Assembly: GCA_033239005.1 (NCBI GenBank)
Contig: BSQZ01000060.1
Coordinates: 1,758,501 to 1,822,500, forward strand
Direction of reading: 5' to 3'
Length of the DNA stretch: 64,000 nucleotides
Origin: Lamellibrachia satsuma
Taxonomy: Eukaryota > Annelida > Polychaeta > Sabellida > Siboglinidae
This document shows, in pieces, positions 50,440 to 62,434 of this stretch. The number at the start of each line of letters is the position of its first letter. Positions within the stretch are counted from its first letter, which is position 1. The notes under the pieces are model-generated. The model was not told the DNA's origin and did no database searches. It saw nothing but the letters and a program-made list of their open reading frames with translations. A program made the position numbers and the translations under genes.

Positions 50440-51831
50440 ATTCTTACCTGGCAATACAGATGCAGAAATCTTATGGGTTACCATGTCCCCACCCAACCCA
50501 CAAAAAAGGTCCACGTCACAAGTGGAACAATTACAGACCAGTGTCACTCACCAGCCAAGTGGCAAGACTACCACAAAGAATAATACAAGACAGTTTGTTT
50601 AAACTAGCTGACACAAACAATACTATCCATTGTGACCAACATGGTTTTCACTATGCAACTATTAGAATGTCTACACGAGTGGACTGCAAATATAGATAAC
50701 AGTGCTGAAACAGATGAAATTTACTTATATTTTTATTTTTCAAAGGCCTTTGATACTGTACCTGATATACGATTGATATATAAATTTAGACAACATGGTA
50801 TTAAAGGCAAAGTGCTGCTATGAATTCAATCCTTCCTGGCAGGTAGAAGGCAGAGGGTGCTCCTAAGAAATGATCATTCATCATGGAAAAATGTGAGAAG
50901 TGGAGTTCCACAAGGCTCAATTCTAGGGCCATTACTATTTTTGTTATATGTAAACAATCTACCCGACTCAGTTAAAGCAACAGCCAAAATGTTTGCTGAT
51001 AACACAAAACTCTATTCAAATATTTCTACATTAGCTGACTGTGAAGTTCTCCAAGATGATCTAAGCAAACTTGCAATTTGGTCAAAAACTTGGCTATTAA
51101 ACTTCAATACCACTAAATGCATAGTACTAAAAATAAGACAAAGCCTGAAATATTCATACACATTAAATGGAAAAATCTTAGAAGTTGCAGAAGAACAAAA
51201 GGATTTAGGAATTACCATCTGCGAAAACTTAAAACCAAGCACCCACATAATAAATATTACAAGACAAACCAACACATAGAACTAATTAAACGATGCTTTG
51301 AAAGTGGACTGGAAAAGATTATAAAGACCTTATAGGAATATGACCAGTGCATCACCAGCTTGGAACCCTTTCTGTAGAAAGGATGTAGATGAACTAGAGA
51401 AAGTTCAGAAAAGAGGGCTGAAACTAAGTAGAACACCTGTCAAATCAGTTCCTTTGGAACAGTGACGACTTGAGGCAGACCTCTGTGAGATATACAAATA
51501 CCTCAGTGGCCTAAATAGGAATAACCCAGAGCATTTTTTCTATCAACGTAGCAGCAATCTTAGGAAGACGTACTCCTATACAGAGATCCGTAAACACTTC
51601 TGCACAAATCGTGTCGACTGTTTGAACAAACGTCCTGAAGAAGTTGTGTCAGCGCCTACTTTGAACACCTTCAAGAAGAAATTTGAGGTCTCTAGAAAGA
51701 GACTATACAACCAAGTATACCAAGTAAGTATACCAAGTATACCAAGTACAACAGACCTCTGTAGAAGTAGACGTGCTGCAACCTACTGCTACCCTCAATT
51801 TGTCAACGTCAACAGGTTTTTAAATATGTGA
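50440..51831 (+). mobile_element. LINE family B, 3' part: reverse transcriptase and C-terminus, inactive
   Basis: Pieces in order: KWNNYRPVSLTSQ (RT start), CDQHGF, YFYFSKAFDTVPD, SGVPQGSILGPLLFLLYVNN, MFADNTKLYSN, VEEQKDLGIT-like AEEQKDLGITI and, after frameshifts, DELEKVQKRGLKLS-like and FKKKFEVSRKRLYNQVY. The catalytic box reads FADN instead of F/YADD, and stops and frameshifts are present, so the enzyme is dead. Orientation and order agree with the endonuclease start at 42798. Confidence 0.88.
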
Positions 51832-51834
51832 GAA

Positions 51835-52830
51835 CAAAATCATATTCATCAACTTGAATGAACTCTTAATCTCAACAACAACAAAAAGTTTATTCAGTGA
51901 GAAAGTCAAATTAAGCAAATACAAAAGTCCAAAGTATTAAACACATTTCATGCGCTACATTATATGTATGACAGACTTGAAATCTGTAAAGACTACCACG
52001 AAATTACAAATGACAGTTTACAAGTAGTCTTCTGAACTTCAGCAACGAAACAGTTTCATTTGGAAATTACAAACCCTATTGTGAACTTGTGTATGATCAT
52101 TTACAAAAACATTATTGGGCACAGCCGCTCATTAGCACACCACACCACACCACACCACACCACACCACTAACGGCACCAATGATGATTCATATTTATACT
52201 CAGATATGCTCAGATAACATAACTGATGTTTAGAGATGGTCGAAAGTGGTTCAAAATGGTGGCGTGGTGAGCGACATCGCTCGGATTACATTTTCTGTTT
52301 ATGCCCATCTTGGTTACCCAGATGCCAGCATCTGGATAAATAAGAACAAGACAACGGAGTCTTCTTTAACTTCGACAAGTACACTTCAGAATATGCTCCT
52401 GGTGGCCATATTTGTAATATCTGCACTGCTTACATAGTAGCTACAGGCACCATAAATGTTACACTAATATGAACATTTGTTGTTACCGGTGTAATGGTTA
52501 TTACATAAACGTCTCCCATACATTTCATATTGATAGTTCTTCTGAAACAATGAATGAGGACTTCAAAATTTACATCACGCATTCAGTAGAATAACAACAG
52601 AATGAGCCACTATCAGTGCACCGACATCGTGATAAACCACCCTCACCAAGCTGAAGCAATTTGTAGGTCTGTGAAAGATAATGTCAAAACACTGATGTAG
52701 CACATGAAACTAATGTCATTTCTCCTCAACCCTCCTCCCCCCCTACATGAAACTTTAAGAATTGTGGTCTGCAGAAAATAAACAATGTTTCTTTGGAAAA
52801 ATACACAGATTCTAAACGAAATAGTTGTTA
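51835..52830. other. Intergenic sequence with a short (CACAC)n run
   Basis: CACACCACACCACACCACAC occupies about 52137-52168. I see no gene or transposon match in the rest. Confidence 0.45.
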
Positions 52831-52831
52831 A

Positions 52832-53165
52832 CCCCTCCCCCCATGAAACAGGTAACCCCCTCCCCCCATGAAACAGGTAACCCCCTCCCCCATGAAACAG
52901 GTAACCCCTCCCCCCATGAAACAGGTAACCCCCTCCCCCCATGAAACAGGTAACCCCCTCCCCCCATGAAACAGGTACCCCCTCCCCCTATGAAACAGGT
53001 AACCCCCTCCCCCATGAAACAGGTAACCCCTCCCCCCATGAAACAGGTACCCCCTCCCCCTATGAAACAGGTAACCCCTCCCCCCATGAAACAGGTAACC
53101 CCCTCCCCCATGAAACAGGTAACCCCTTCCCCAATGAAACAGGTAACCCCTCCCCCCATGAAACC
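52832..53165. repeat. 24/25-bp C-rich minisatellite, about 13 copies
   Basis: The unit is ATGAAACAGGTAACCCC plus CTCCCCCC with small length changes. The minus strand carries runs of 5-6 G separated by A in every unit. The frames over it are repeat artefacts. Confidence 0.95.
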
Positions 53166-53626
53166 TATTCTATGTAGTGTTGCACATATCAATGTGTTGA
53201 AATCATCCATAATTATAATTTATCTAAACACAATTAATTTCACCTATACTTTGTGGGACTTCGTTCATCCACAACCCTGTGATGTCTTCATTGACTGTGC
53301 TACCATCTGGTGGTCAGTCAGGAAGACATGCAGGTTGTGAACGAAGTGCTACACAGAACAGCTGAGGTCCATTTACACAAGTGATTTTTGTTCGATTATG
53401 TCATACGCCACCGCATTGTACAACATAACTAAACAAAATTACTTATGAAAACACCCTCGTCAGACCGATTAGCGAGACAAATTTGTGGGTACAATTACTT
53501 GTGTAAAACATCCTATCAAACAACATGTCAATGGCATGGCTAGGAACAGTTTGAGACAAACTTAGCAAGTTGGCACTGAACAACAAATTTAGTATCACTG
53601 GTGTTTAACTAAACAAACACAAACTC

Positions 53627-53999
53627 GTAAGAAATGGGACTTTCTGTGCATGAAGTTGTAAGAAATGGAACTTTCTGTGCATGAAGTTGTAAGAAATGGG
53701 ACTTTCTGTGCATGAAGTTGTAAGAAATGGAACTTTCTGTGCATGAAGTTGTAAGAAATGGAACTTTCTGTGCATGAAGTTGTAAGAAATGGAACTTTCT
53801 GTGCATGAAGTTGTAAGAAATGGAACTTTCTGTGCATGAAGTTGTAAGAAATGGAACTTTCTGTGCATGAAGTTGTAAGAAATGGAACTTTCTGTGCATG
53901 AAGTTGTAAGAAATGGGACTTTCTGTGAACAAACTTGTAAGAAATGGGACTTTCTGTGAACAAACTTGTAAGAAATGGGACTTTCTGTGCATGAATTTG
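53627..53999. repeat. 31-bp minisatellite, about 12 copies
   Basis: The unit is AAGAAATGGAACTTTCTGTG then CATGAAGTTGT. End copies have AACAAACTTGT instead of the last block. Intergenic, about 1 kb past the TRAF6 stop codon. Confidence 0.95.
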
Positions 54000-54004
54000 T
54001 TGAA

Positions 54005-55009
54005 CGCGTATTTGATGACCAAGCATGCATGAGTGCGTGCGTGTGCGAATACATAAAATGGCTGTTTCACCGGAGAAATGTTTCTACCAACCACCACTAG
54101 ATGGCAAGTTTTATTGAATGTGTCGGACATCAACACATCTATCGCAATGTGTCCACAAATAACTAAACATTTTGTTAAATGCGTTGTGTTTGCAGTAACT
54201 ACTGAACAAGACAGTAAACACAGACACATTTACACTTGGCAATGGAGGGAATTAGTAAATTCCTTCCAAACTACATCACTCCGGCCCGTTCATGTAATCT
54301 GGCATCACCAAACATTTAATTTTTACTGCAGTGAATACTGACATGCTAAATATGATAACATGATTTATCGTTGGTGTAATGCCATAGTGATTTGCAACAC
54401 TAAATTATTAAAAACAATGACTGACTTGAGTAACCAAATAACAATACAATATAATCATTATTTACATTAATTTATGCCAAGATTATTTATGGGACAGGCT
54501 GATAAGGAAATATCTTAAAAACCACTCATCTTACTTTGATAAAATTTACAGTATATTATATTTATGTACGTATTGTCCTAAACTAATAGCAAAAATAAAA
54601 TTTTTAGCAAAAATATTATTATTTGTTCAGCCAAACTACTTAAATTTTTCATGTGACTTTCCGCAAAACCAGCCATCAGCATTTTTAGGATTATCTGATT
54701 ACCATGATAATTGTACCCATCTTGCTGCCTGTCCCCTTAAATCAGCCACCAGTATAATTATTCTATTGGACTTTTAAGATATTATTGGTGCAGAAATCGC
54801 ATTAAGATGACCTAACTTGAGTATGCAAACAAAATATTTCAACTGTCAACACCAATGTCAGTCCACAAAATACAAATGTTAATTGATAAGATGTGGCTGA
54901 TTTTTGCAGTGCATAATGGTGCACGTTTTTCTGAAATATATGCAAAAAACATCTCTGTTGACCCAGAACAAAACTTCTATCCAGTGACGTTTTACCAGGG
55001 GAAGGTAAC
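54005..55009. other. TRAF6 3' UTR and downstream sequence
   Basis: This AT-rich sequence probably includes the TRAF6 3' UTR (minus strand). I found no convincing AATAAA at a clear position, and no other feature. Confidence 0.4.
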
Positions 55010-58000
55010 TCATTTGCTCGAAATGCATGCTCTGACAAAGAGGGTATCATTTTTAATGTATGTGGAGTTCTCAATCTGCGATATTGAAGCGAACTCAATG
55101 TAACCGAAACCTTTGTGATTGCGTGACGTCATTGGTCTCTGGAACGCTGCTAGTTCAGGGTTCGCCTCAAGCGTCTCACTGATGTCCGCCCGCTTCTGAA
55201 AGGCATCGTTCTGGTCAAGAATCGCAAGAGTGATCCGACCTTGAAATGGCCACTCAAGGATGTCGTCGTATTCACCCTTCATGAAGTGAATAAAGAGAGA
55301 GATGTGCGTTGCAAAACCAGAATCAACCCCATTGAGGTTGATGCGGATACATATCTTGTAACCGTACACGCTACAGTAGAAACCGGTGCTGTGCAGCGCT
55401 GTGATTCGGCCTTGTGTCGCCTCATTGCGCAGCCTGAAGAAATCTTTGATCTTCCATATGTACACACCATTGCAAAAACGTGACTCGACGCACTGTTTAT
55501 AGTACTTTAGTCGTGCACCTTGTTCTTCGATGATGCGTTCCAATTTCTCTACCCGAGTCTCCATAAGCGTGTTGTACTGAAGCTGTTCCACATGCTTTTG
55601 CTTCAGTTCATCGTGGTATTCTTGATCCGACGATGAGCTAGTCGCCGACGGAAAACCCGACTGTGGATATGTCGGTGTCGCCGAATCCACAGTGCTTGGC
55701 CCTGATTGAACGGCCTCAAAGCAACTCGGAGTTGTCGTTGACGATGTGGCACTGGATAAAAAACCAGGTCGGTTCAAAGTCCTCAAGTAATTGTCGTTTT
55801 GCCGTAAGCTAGACAATTCCGATATGAACTGAGTTGTTGCAGATGATGGAAGCTTGTTCTGTAAAGCTAGCCTGAGCTCGTCGCTGATGGACACAGCCGA
55901 GTCACCGGAGCTTGTTCCCAGGGCAATCCCCGGATTGAGGCAGTTGGACAGGTTGAGAAGTGGCAGTGTGTCCGTCGTGCCGCTCAGGTCATGGAACTGT
56001 AACGGCGCTCCGATGGCCTTGAAGAGGAAGTTAACAGCATGGGACAACATCAGCAGGTGCTGCTGGCTGTTCTCCGTCATGTGATACTCCATCTTTTCTC
56101 GAGGCATCTGAAACGCAGAGACCACAATTACACATGTCTATTATGCAATATCCCACTTCTGCCACCACTTAGAGGATTTTTGGTGGGAAGAAATGTCTAG
56201 AGGTATACACAGGATGTGAATCTTATTTAGTCATGACTCTTTCTAATTAATCGTGGCTCTCATAGCTATTACACATACATGTGAAAAATCTGCTATGCAA
56301 TATCCCACTTCTGTCAATCACCATTTGGAGGATTTCTGGTGGGTAGAAATTTCTTTATTATACATAAATACCTATCTGTACAACATATGAAGTGAATCTT
56401 ATTTAGTCATGACTCCTTCTAATTAATCGTGGCTCTCGTAGTCGTTACACATACGTGTGGAAAATCTGCTATGCAATATCCCAGTTCTGTCACTTACCAT
56501 TTGGAGGATTTTTTTGGATAGAAATGTCTTTATTATAAGTACATAACTAAATGTATACACATGAAGTGAATCTTATTTAGTCATGACTCTTTCTAATTAG
56601 TAAGGGCTCTCATAGCTAAACAAAACAATTCCTTTACACTTTAATTATTAAAATAACAGTAAACAACCAGTTACCATTTCACATATGGCTACCTTTCTTG
56701 TTGGTATATGTACATGGAGCACAGATAAAAATACAAAAAACTTAATGTGTAAGTTTTTTTAACATGTAGTTACGCATTCTGATCTAACCATGACCTCCGA
56801 ATTTCTTAAATCATAATTTCAAGTGTTATCCAAGATCTTTCTGTAGTTTATCCTGTATAGTCAACTGGTCAAAATCTATCTGTGAAGAAATGCCTTTTCT
56901 TTGACTAACTGATGAACGGTGACACTTGGTGTTTTTGTATAATAAAAATGGTTCTCAAAGTACATATAAATTAAAATGCTATATTTCATGTTTTAATCTT
57001 TATTGCCGCAGTAGAAATTGCATCAAACAGATCATCCAATAAAAAACATTATATTTCACCTTAAGATTTATTGGTCTATCTTTATATGCAGCAAAGCAGA
57101 AACTATGTGTCATAAAACTAGCATATTTTAATTCATTGCCAAATCATGTAATTTTTAATATATCATGAGGTGAAAGATCACGACAGTAACACATTTTGCA
57201 TGGATATTATTTTTAACCAATCGTAATGCCATCAATGTTAATAAATTCGGTAATACAACGTCCCATAAAACAGAAAATTGTTGGAAATTCCAATTAAAAT
57301 GTCCACAGTCGACCAGCGTTGTTTCCTGCCTGCAATACCTACCTCAGCTTTACAACCAAACTGTTCAAAGCTGCATGTCACCTCCACCTTGGGACATCTC
57401 TTCTTCACGTGCTCAGCAACCTGCACATACAGAACAAGAACATTGGGCAGAATTGGTACATTGGGCAGAATTGGTACATTGGGCAGAATTGGTACACTGG
57501 GCAGAAGTTGTACATTCGACAGAATATGTACTTTGGGCAGAATATGTACATTGGGTAGAATTAGTACATTGGACAGAATGAGAACTTTGTTCAGTATTGG
57601 AATATTGTGCAGAACCACTAGTTGTGCTGAATTAATACATTGGACAGAATTGGTACATTGTGATGAATTGGTACATTGTGATGAATTGGTACACTGTGAT
57701 GAATTGGTACACTGTGATGAATTGGTACATTGTGATGAATTGGTACATTGTGATGAATTGGTACATTGTGATGAATTGGTACACTGTGATGAATTGGTAC
57801 ACTGTGATGAATTGGTACATTGTGATGAATTGGTACACTGTGATGAATTGGTACATTGTGATGAATTGGTACACTGTGATGAATTGGTACATTGTGATGA
57901 ATTGGTACACTGTGATGAATTGGTACATTGTGATGAATTGGTACACTGTGATGAATTGGTACATTGTGATGAATTGGTACACTGTGATGAATTGGTACAT

Positions 58001-61000
58001 TGTGATGAATTGGTACACTGTGATGAATTGGTACACTGTGATGAATTGGTACACTGTGATGACTTGGTACATTGTGATGAATTGGTACACTGTGATGAAT
58101 TGGTACATTGTGATGAATTGGTACACTGTGATGAATTGGTACATTGTGATGAATTGGTACACTGTGATGAATTGGTACATTGTGATGAATTGGTACATTG
58201 TGATGAATTGGTACACTGTGATGAATTGGTACACTGTGATGAATTGGTACACTGTGATGAATTGGTACACTGTGATGAATTGGTACACTGTGATGAATTG
58301 GTACATTGTGATGAATTGGTACATTGTGATGAATTGGTACATTGTGATGAATTGGTCTATTGTGTGTACAATTGGTACATTGTGCAGAATCGTAATGTTT
58401 TGGGGCCAATCTCCCACCATTTTTAAGGCCAAATTTTCACCACTTTTATGGGCCAGCTCCCACTGATTGCCACACCCTCCTGAAGTATATAACACTAAAC
58501 CTCACCTTGTTTTGTTTGCAAGCAAAATAACTGTACTAGAAAGTGACACACTAGCCTAAATTTTGACCTTATGTTTGGCAGGCTAGGCAATATATGCAGA
58601 AATGTTTATTACATTCGCCTTATACAAAACTAGTCTAAATATAACGCATTTTCGTAGCCAGTGAAAATGTGTCTGGCTGAAATATGTCGGGTTTTCGTTA
58701 ATCGCAAGTAAATATTCAAACATTGACGTTTTGTCAAGCATTGAAGTTTTGTCAAACATTGAAGTGTTGAGATCATCCCTCGATTATAGACAACTTTCCA
58801 TTCCCTCACCTTCTGTCTAGGTATTTCTTCCTTGCAGTATTGACATCGTATCCTCATGTCCGGACACACAGACAGATGAGACTGTATAAAAAGCATTAAC
58901 AGATAATTTTTATGAAGGGGTTGTATAAAAAGCATTAACAGATAATTTTTATGAAGGGGTTGTATAAAAAGCATTAACAGATCATTTTTATGAAGGGGTT
59001 GTATAAAAAGCATTAACAGATCATTTTAATGAAGGGATGGTATAAAAAGCATTAACAGATAATTTTTATGAAGGGGTTATATAAAAAGCATTAACAGAAA
59101 ATTTTTATTAAGGGGTTGTATAAATAGCATTAACAGATAATTGTTATGAAGGGGTTGTATAAAAAGTAAACATATCAAATAATACACACATGTGTTTGCG
59201 GAAAGTGTGTACGAAATGTATAATGCAAATCACTTTCTATATGTTTGAAAGTGTACCTAAATATTGCAGAAATGTCAACATTCATTTGACTTAAGTATTA
59301 TTTATTTTGAAGGTTGTTAGGAAAGTCCAATATTGTCATGCAAATGATTTTGACACACCATCATGCATAAATTAAAGGTATACAGTCTGATCATTTTTGA
59401 GCAGTAAAAACTGTTAGACAGATATAGTTTATACTACATAACATGACTGTTAGACAGATATAGTTTATACTACATAACATGACTGTTAGACAGATATAGT
59501 TTATACTACATAACATGACTGTTAGACAGATATAGTTTATACTACATAACATGACTTTATGATAAAACGATGAGATGTTGTTCTGTATACCTTTGACTTA
59601 TGGCTCTCAGACAGACAAACCTAATAACCAAACAGATTCCATGCCATACATATTCACTTGCACACCAAATCAACTTGTTTAAGAAGCATTCAGCCATGAA
59701 GCCAACACTGCATAAAGGTTGTTGCTATTAGGTACTCATTCATTTAGTTGTGTAAACGTTTGTAACGTGGAGCGAACTGAACTGTCCAGGCTCCAGAAAA
59801 CGATTAAAAACTCTACACGGTGCTTCAGCACCACGCAAAAACATACAAACTTATACATGCATATCATCTAAGCATGTGTGCGTCTGTACACATGCATGCA
59901 TGCGTGCACGTACCTCTTCCTGGTTGTACAGAACATCGTTGTGACAAAATTTGCATTTCACTGTGCGTCTGTTGCATTCGTACGCCATATGGTGCTTCAA
60001 GTCAGCACGATACACAAACGTACCGCAGTTGTTGGCACAACACACGAAGTTGAACTCGCAATGTTGAATGTGACTCTGCAAGGATAATCAACAGGGAAGT
60101 GAAGGACTTTGACAACATGACAGAGGACCAATAACAGCCACTAAACTCGGAGATATACCAACATAAAAGATACATATTTTTTTGTGTTCACTCGAAAAGG
60201 ATCAAATTGGAAGCCGTATTTAGAGTGGTAGAGTTGTATGATTACTATATGCCGATTAACCAATATAAAATGCTATACTGATTTATATGGCTTTATACAG
60301 AATTTCAAGTAAAAAATACAGATTTCAACCAACAAGTGTAGCAAGTCTGGTTATTAAAAAATTCAGACTGTAGTAAACTAGATACTCAAATTTCCACGAT
60401 ATGTTCCTCTGGATACATGCACTGTGCACACAAGACTTTGTTGAGGTTGGTGGTAATTTTACCTAAATTGGTTTATAAAACACTTGTATTGTTAATTTAA
60501 TACCTAGATCCTCTGGCAATTCGTGTTTCTAAATAAATCATATGAAAGAGATTTCACACCTCTATATTTGAGAGTTCAATGATATTCGAGCAGCCCTTGG
60601 TGGCATTGGGACAACACACAGTCAAAGCCCCAATCTCTCGTTTGACGCAATTGTCGTTGAAGAGACTGCGTTCTGTCACTCGAAGGTTGCACACAGGGCA
60701 TTTCACATCACCCCTATCCCTGCCAAAGGAAGACAGCAGTATATGTTACGGACAAGGCCAATGTTGTCCCTTTGCACTTCACTTGCCCAATTTTGTTTTT
60801 TATATTTTCGGGAAATTCTAAGAACATATAAAAATAAGCAAAAAACATTCTTAAAGCAGTTTAACCAGACTTCACATACATAGCAAGAACCTGAAAATGG
60901 CAACAATGACATATAACAACAATATCAAGAAAGGTGAGACAATGACATATGACAATGTGACATGGCACCAAGGACGATGGCACAAACAATATGAATGATG

Positions 61001-61328
61001 ACACAAACAATATGAATGATGACACAAACAATATGAATGATGACACAAATAGGAACATTAACAAGTTGACAAGAGACAATGACGAACAGACAGTAATAAC
61101 AACAACAAACACATTGACAAAAATGACAACAAATACAATGACGTTGCTGTGATGACATTCGCGAGCGTCCCACCTAATCCAACGCTGTATGCATGCTTTA
61201 CAGAAGCGATGGCCACAGTCCGTCTGAACGGGTTCCCGCAGAACCATCAAACACACAGGACACATGTACTTGGAGTCGGCCGGCGGGCAGAACTCATACT
61301 CATATCCCTCGGGCTTCACAGCCGCCAT
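55010..61328 (-). CDS. TRAF6: TNF receptor-associated factor 6 orthologue (E3 ubiquitin ligase), 6 exons
   Basis: TRAF6 is a cytoplasmic RING E3 ligase that makes Lys63-linked ubiquitin chains downstream of Toll/IL-1 and TNF-type receptors, feeding NF-kappaB and MAPK signalling. Exons, right to left: 61328-61174, 60719-60560, 60075-59914, 58881-58810, 57420-57343, 56107-55010; 1725 nt, 574 residues plus stop, frame kept throughout (human 522). [20 protein letters not shown] and [10 protein letters not shown], closed by CPVC in exon 2, form the RING at about 23-62. TRAF-type zinc fingers span about 80-235. A Ser/Thr-rich insert (about 250-365) is longer than in human. A coiled coil ([20 protein letters not shown]) at about 370-415 leads into the MATH domain at about 424-574 ([60 protein letters not shown]). 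The MATH wording is TRAF6-like rather than TRAF2/3-like. It ends soon after MATH, without the human tail. An in-frame Met seven codons upstream is an alternative start. Confidence 0.95.
56140..56625. repeat. Three tandem copies of a segment of about 165 bp
   Basis: TATGCAATATCCCACTTCTG, ATTTGGAGGATTT, GAATCTTATTTAGTCATGAC and TCTAATTAATCGTGGCTCTC recur three times with divergence and indels. The array starts about 35 bp upstream of the last TRAF6 exon on the transcribed strand. Confidence 0.85.
57433..58385. repeat. 18-bp minisatellite, about 53 copies, beside a TRAF6 3' splice site
   Basis: The unit is GATGAATTGGTACATTGT. The first 10 or so copies (57433-57620) are diverged (GGGCAGAATTGGTACATT) and the rest nearly uniform. 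Two variants, TACATTGT and TACACTGT, alternate strictly over long stretches (for example 57810-58010), a 36-bp higher-order unit. The array begins about 12 bp upstream (minus sense) of exon 57420-57343. The period of 18 creates 260-380-codon frames on both strands that are not genes. Confidence 0.96.
58882..59168. repeat. 39-bp minisatellite, about 7 copies, touching a TRAF6 3' splice site
   Basis: The unit is TGTATAAAAAGCATTAACAG followed by ATAATTTTTATGAAGGGGT. The first copy begins directly at the boundary of exon 58881-58810, so the splice acceptor of that exon is formed by the first repeat unit. Confidence 0.95.
59390..59592. mobile_element. Palindromic family P1 element containing a 36-bp array
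   Basis: TATACAGTCTGATCATTTTT at the left and CTTTATGATAAAACG then TCTGTATACC at the right match P1 ends. Between them, TGTTAGACAGATATAGTTTA plus TACTACATAACATGAC, which is P1 right-arm sequence, is repeated four times at 36-bp spacing (59411-59555). Confidence 0.75.
60964..61050. repeat. 21-bp tandem repeat, about 3.5 copies
   Basis: The unit is GACACAAACAATATGAATGA. It lies in the first TRAF6 intron, about 130 bp after the donor of the RING exon. Confidence 0.9.
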
Positions 61329-61357
61329 GTGACGTTGTCGCGTCACAGGTCACACTG

Positions 61358-61455
61358 GGCACATCACTGGATATGTTTCGGCAATCGGGCATCACTGGAT
61401 ACGTTTCGGCAATCGGGCATCACTGGATACGTTTTGGCAATCGGGCATCGTGCGA
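61358..61455. repeat. 27-bp tandem repeat, about 3.5 copies, upstream of TRAF6
   Basis: The unit is CATCACTGGATACGTTTCGG followed by CAATCGG. It begins 30 bp upstream of the TRAF6 start codon, so it may be part of the 5' UTR or promoter. Confidence 0.9.
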
Positions 61456-62148
61456 CAAATCTCTGCGGTTGGCTGAAAACAAATATATGTTTTTATTACC
61501 AAAAATATTTTTGAGGTTGAACGATGGCATATAAGGTTGCTTTACACTGCTTATGAATTAATCATTAACTATGTTATATCCAATTTGTGCAGTTCGAGAT
61601 CAATCATATTTACCATTGCACGATGTTAAAGGATAGATAGGAAAACTATTATTTGATCAATCATTAGTGTGGTGCATAACTCGTTTTGCAGAAAACACTT
61701 TTACTTCCATCACTATCTTGAATGTTAATGTTAATGTTAATGCCAGCACAAAACCATTCTTAACTAAATTTATTAGATTTGGGCAAACAGCATGCTTGCG
61801 AATAATATTATTCATATGTAGCTGGTGCATATTATAACTTATAATATAAGAAAGACGTTCTGTTATATAACAGAATACACATAATAGACAGTGTACACTC
61901 GTCAGCCCATTCGTACAATACGTACATGAATGTTACCTGTAGTTGTACACTGCTAAACGTTTACGAATCACGTGTTTTGTACGACTGGGTCAGCGCACAT
62001 TATACAATATTTGTTGCAGCGATTCACTTTTCAAATCAGTTCAACAACGGTTGCACCGACGAAATCGACACACGACTCGAGTTTGGTTGAGTTGTGCACC
62101 AGCGTACAATGCATGACTGATCCTTAAAGTCAGATAAACATACAGCTC

Positions 62149-62266
62149 ACAAGAAAAGTTTAGCAATGTATGTCTAGCATTGTATATAGACACATATCTC
62201 ACTGATATATACAGGTGTCTATATGTATGTATATATGTATGTATGTATGTATATATGTATATAAAA

Positions 62267-62320
<54 letters not shown>

Positions 62321-62358
62321 TATATATATATACATATATACAGTACATACATATATAC

Positions 62359-62434
<76 letters not shown>

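Noticed and set aside
55120..55130. TGACGTCA as a regulatory CRE
   Set aside because: It falls inside the last coding exon of TRAF6 and is explained by coding sequence.
57278..58426. 382-codon hexapeptide-repeat protein (ELVHCD)n
   Set aside because: It is an 18-bp minisatellite inside a TRAF6 intron, with comparable open frames on the other strand.
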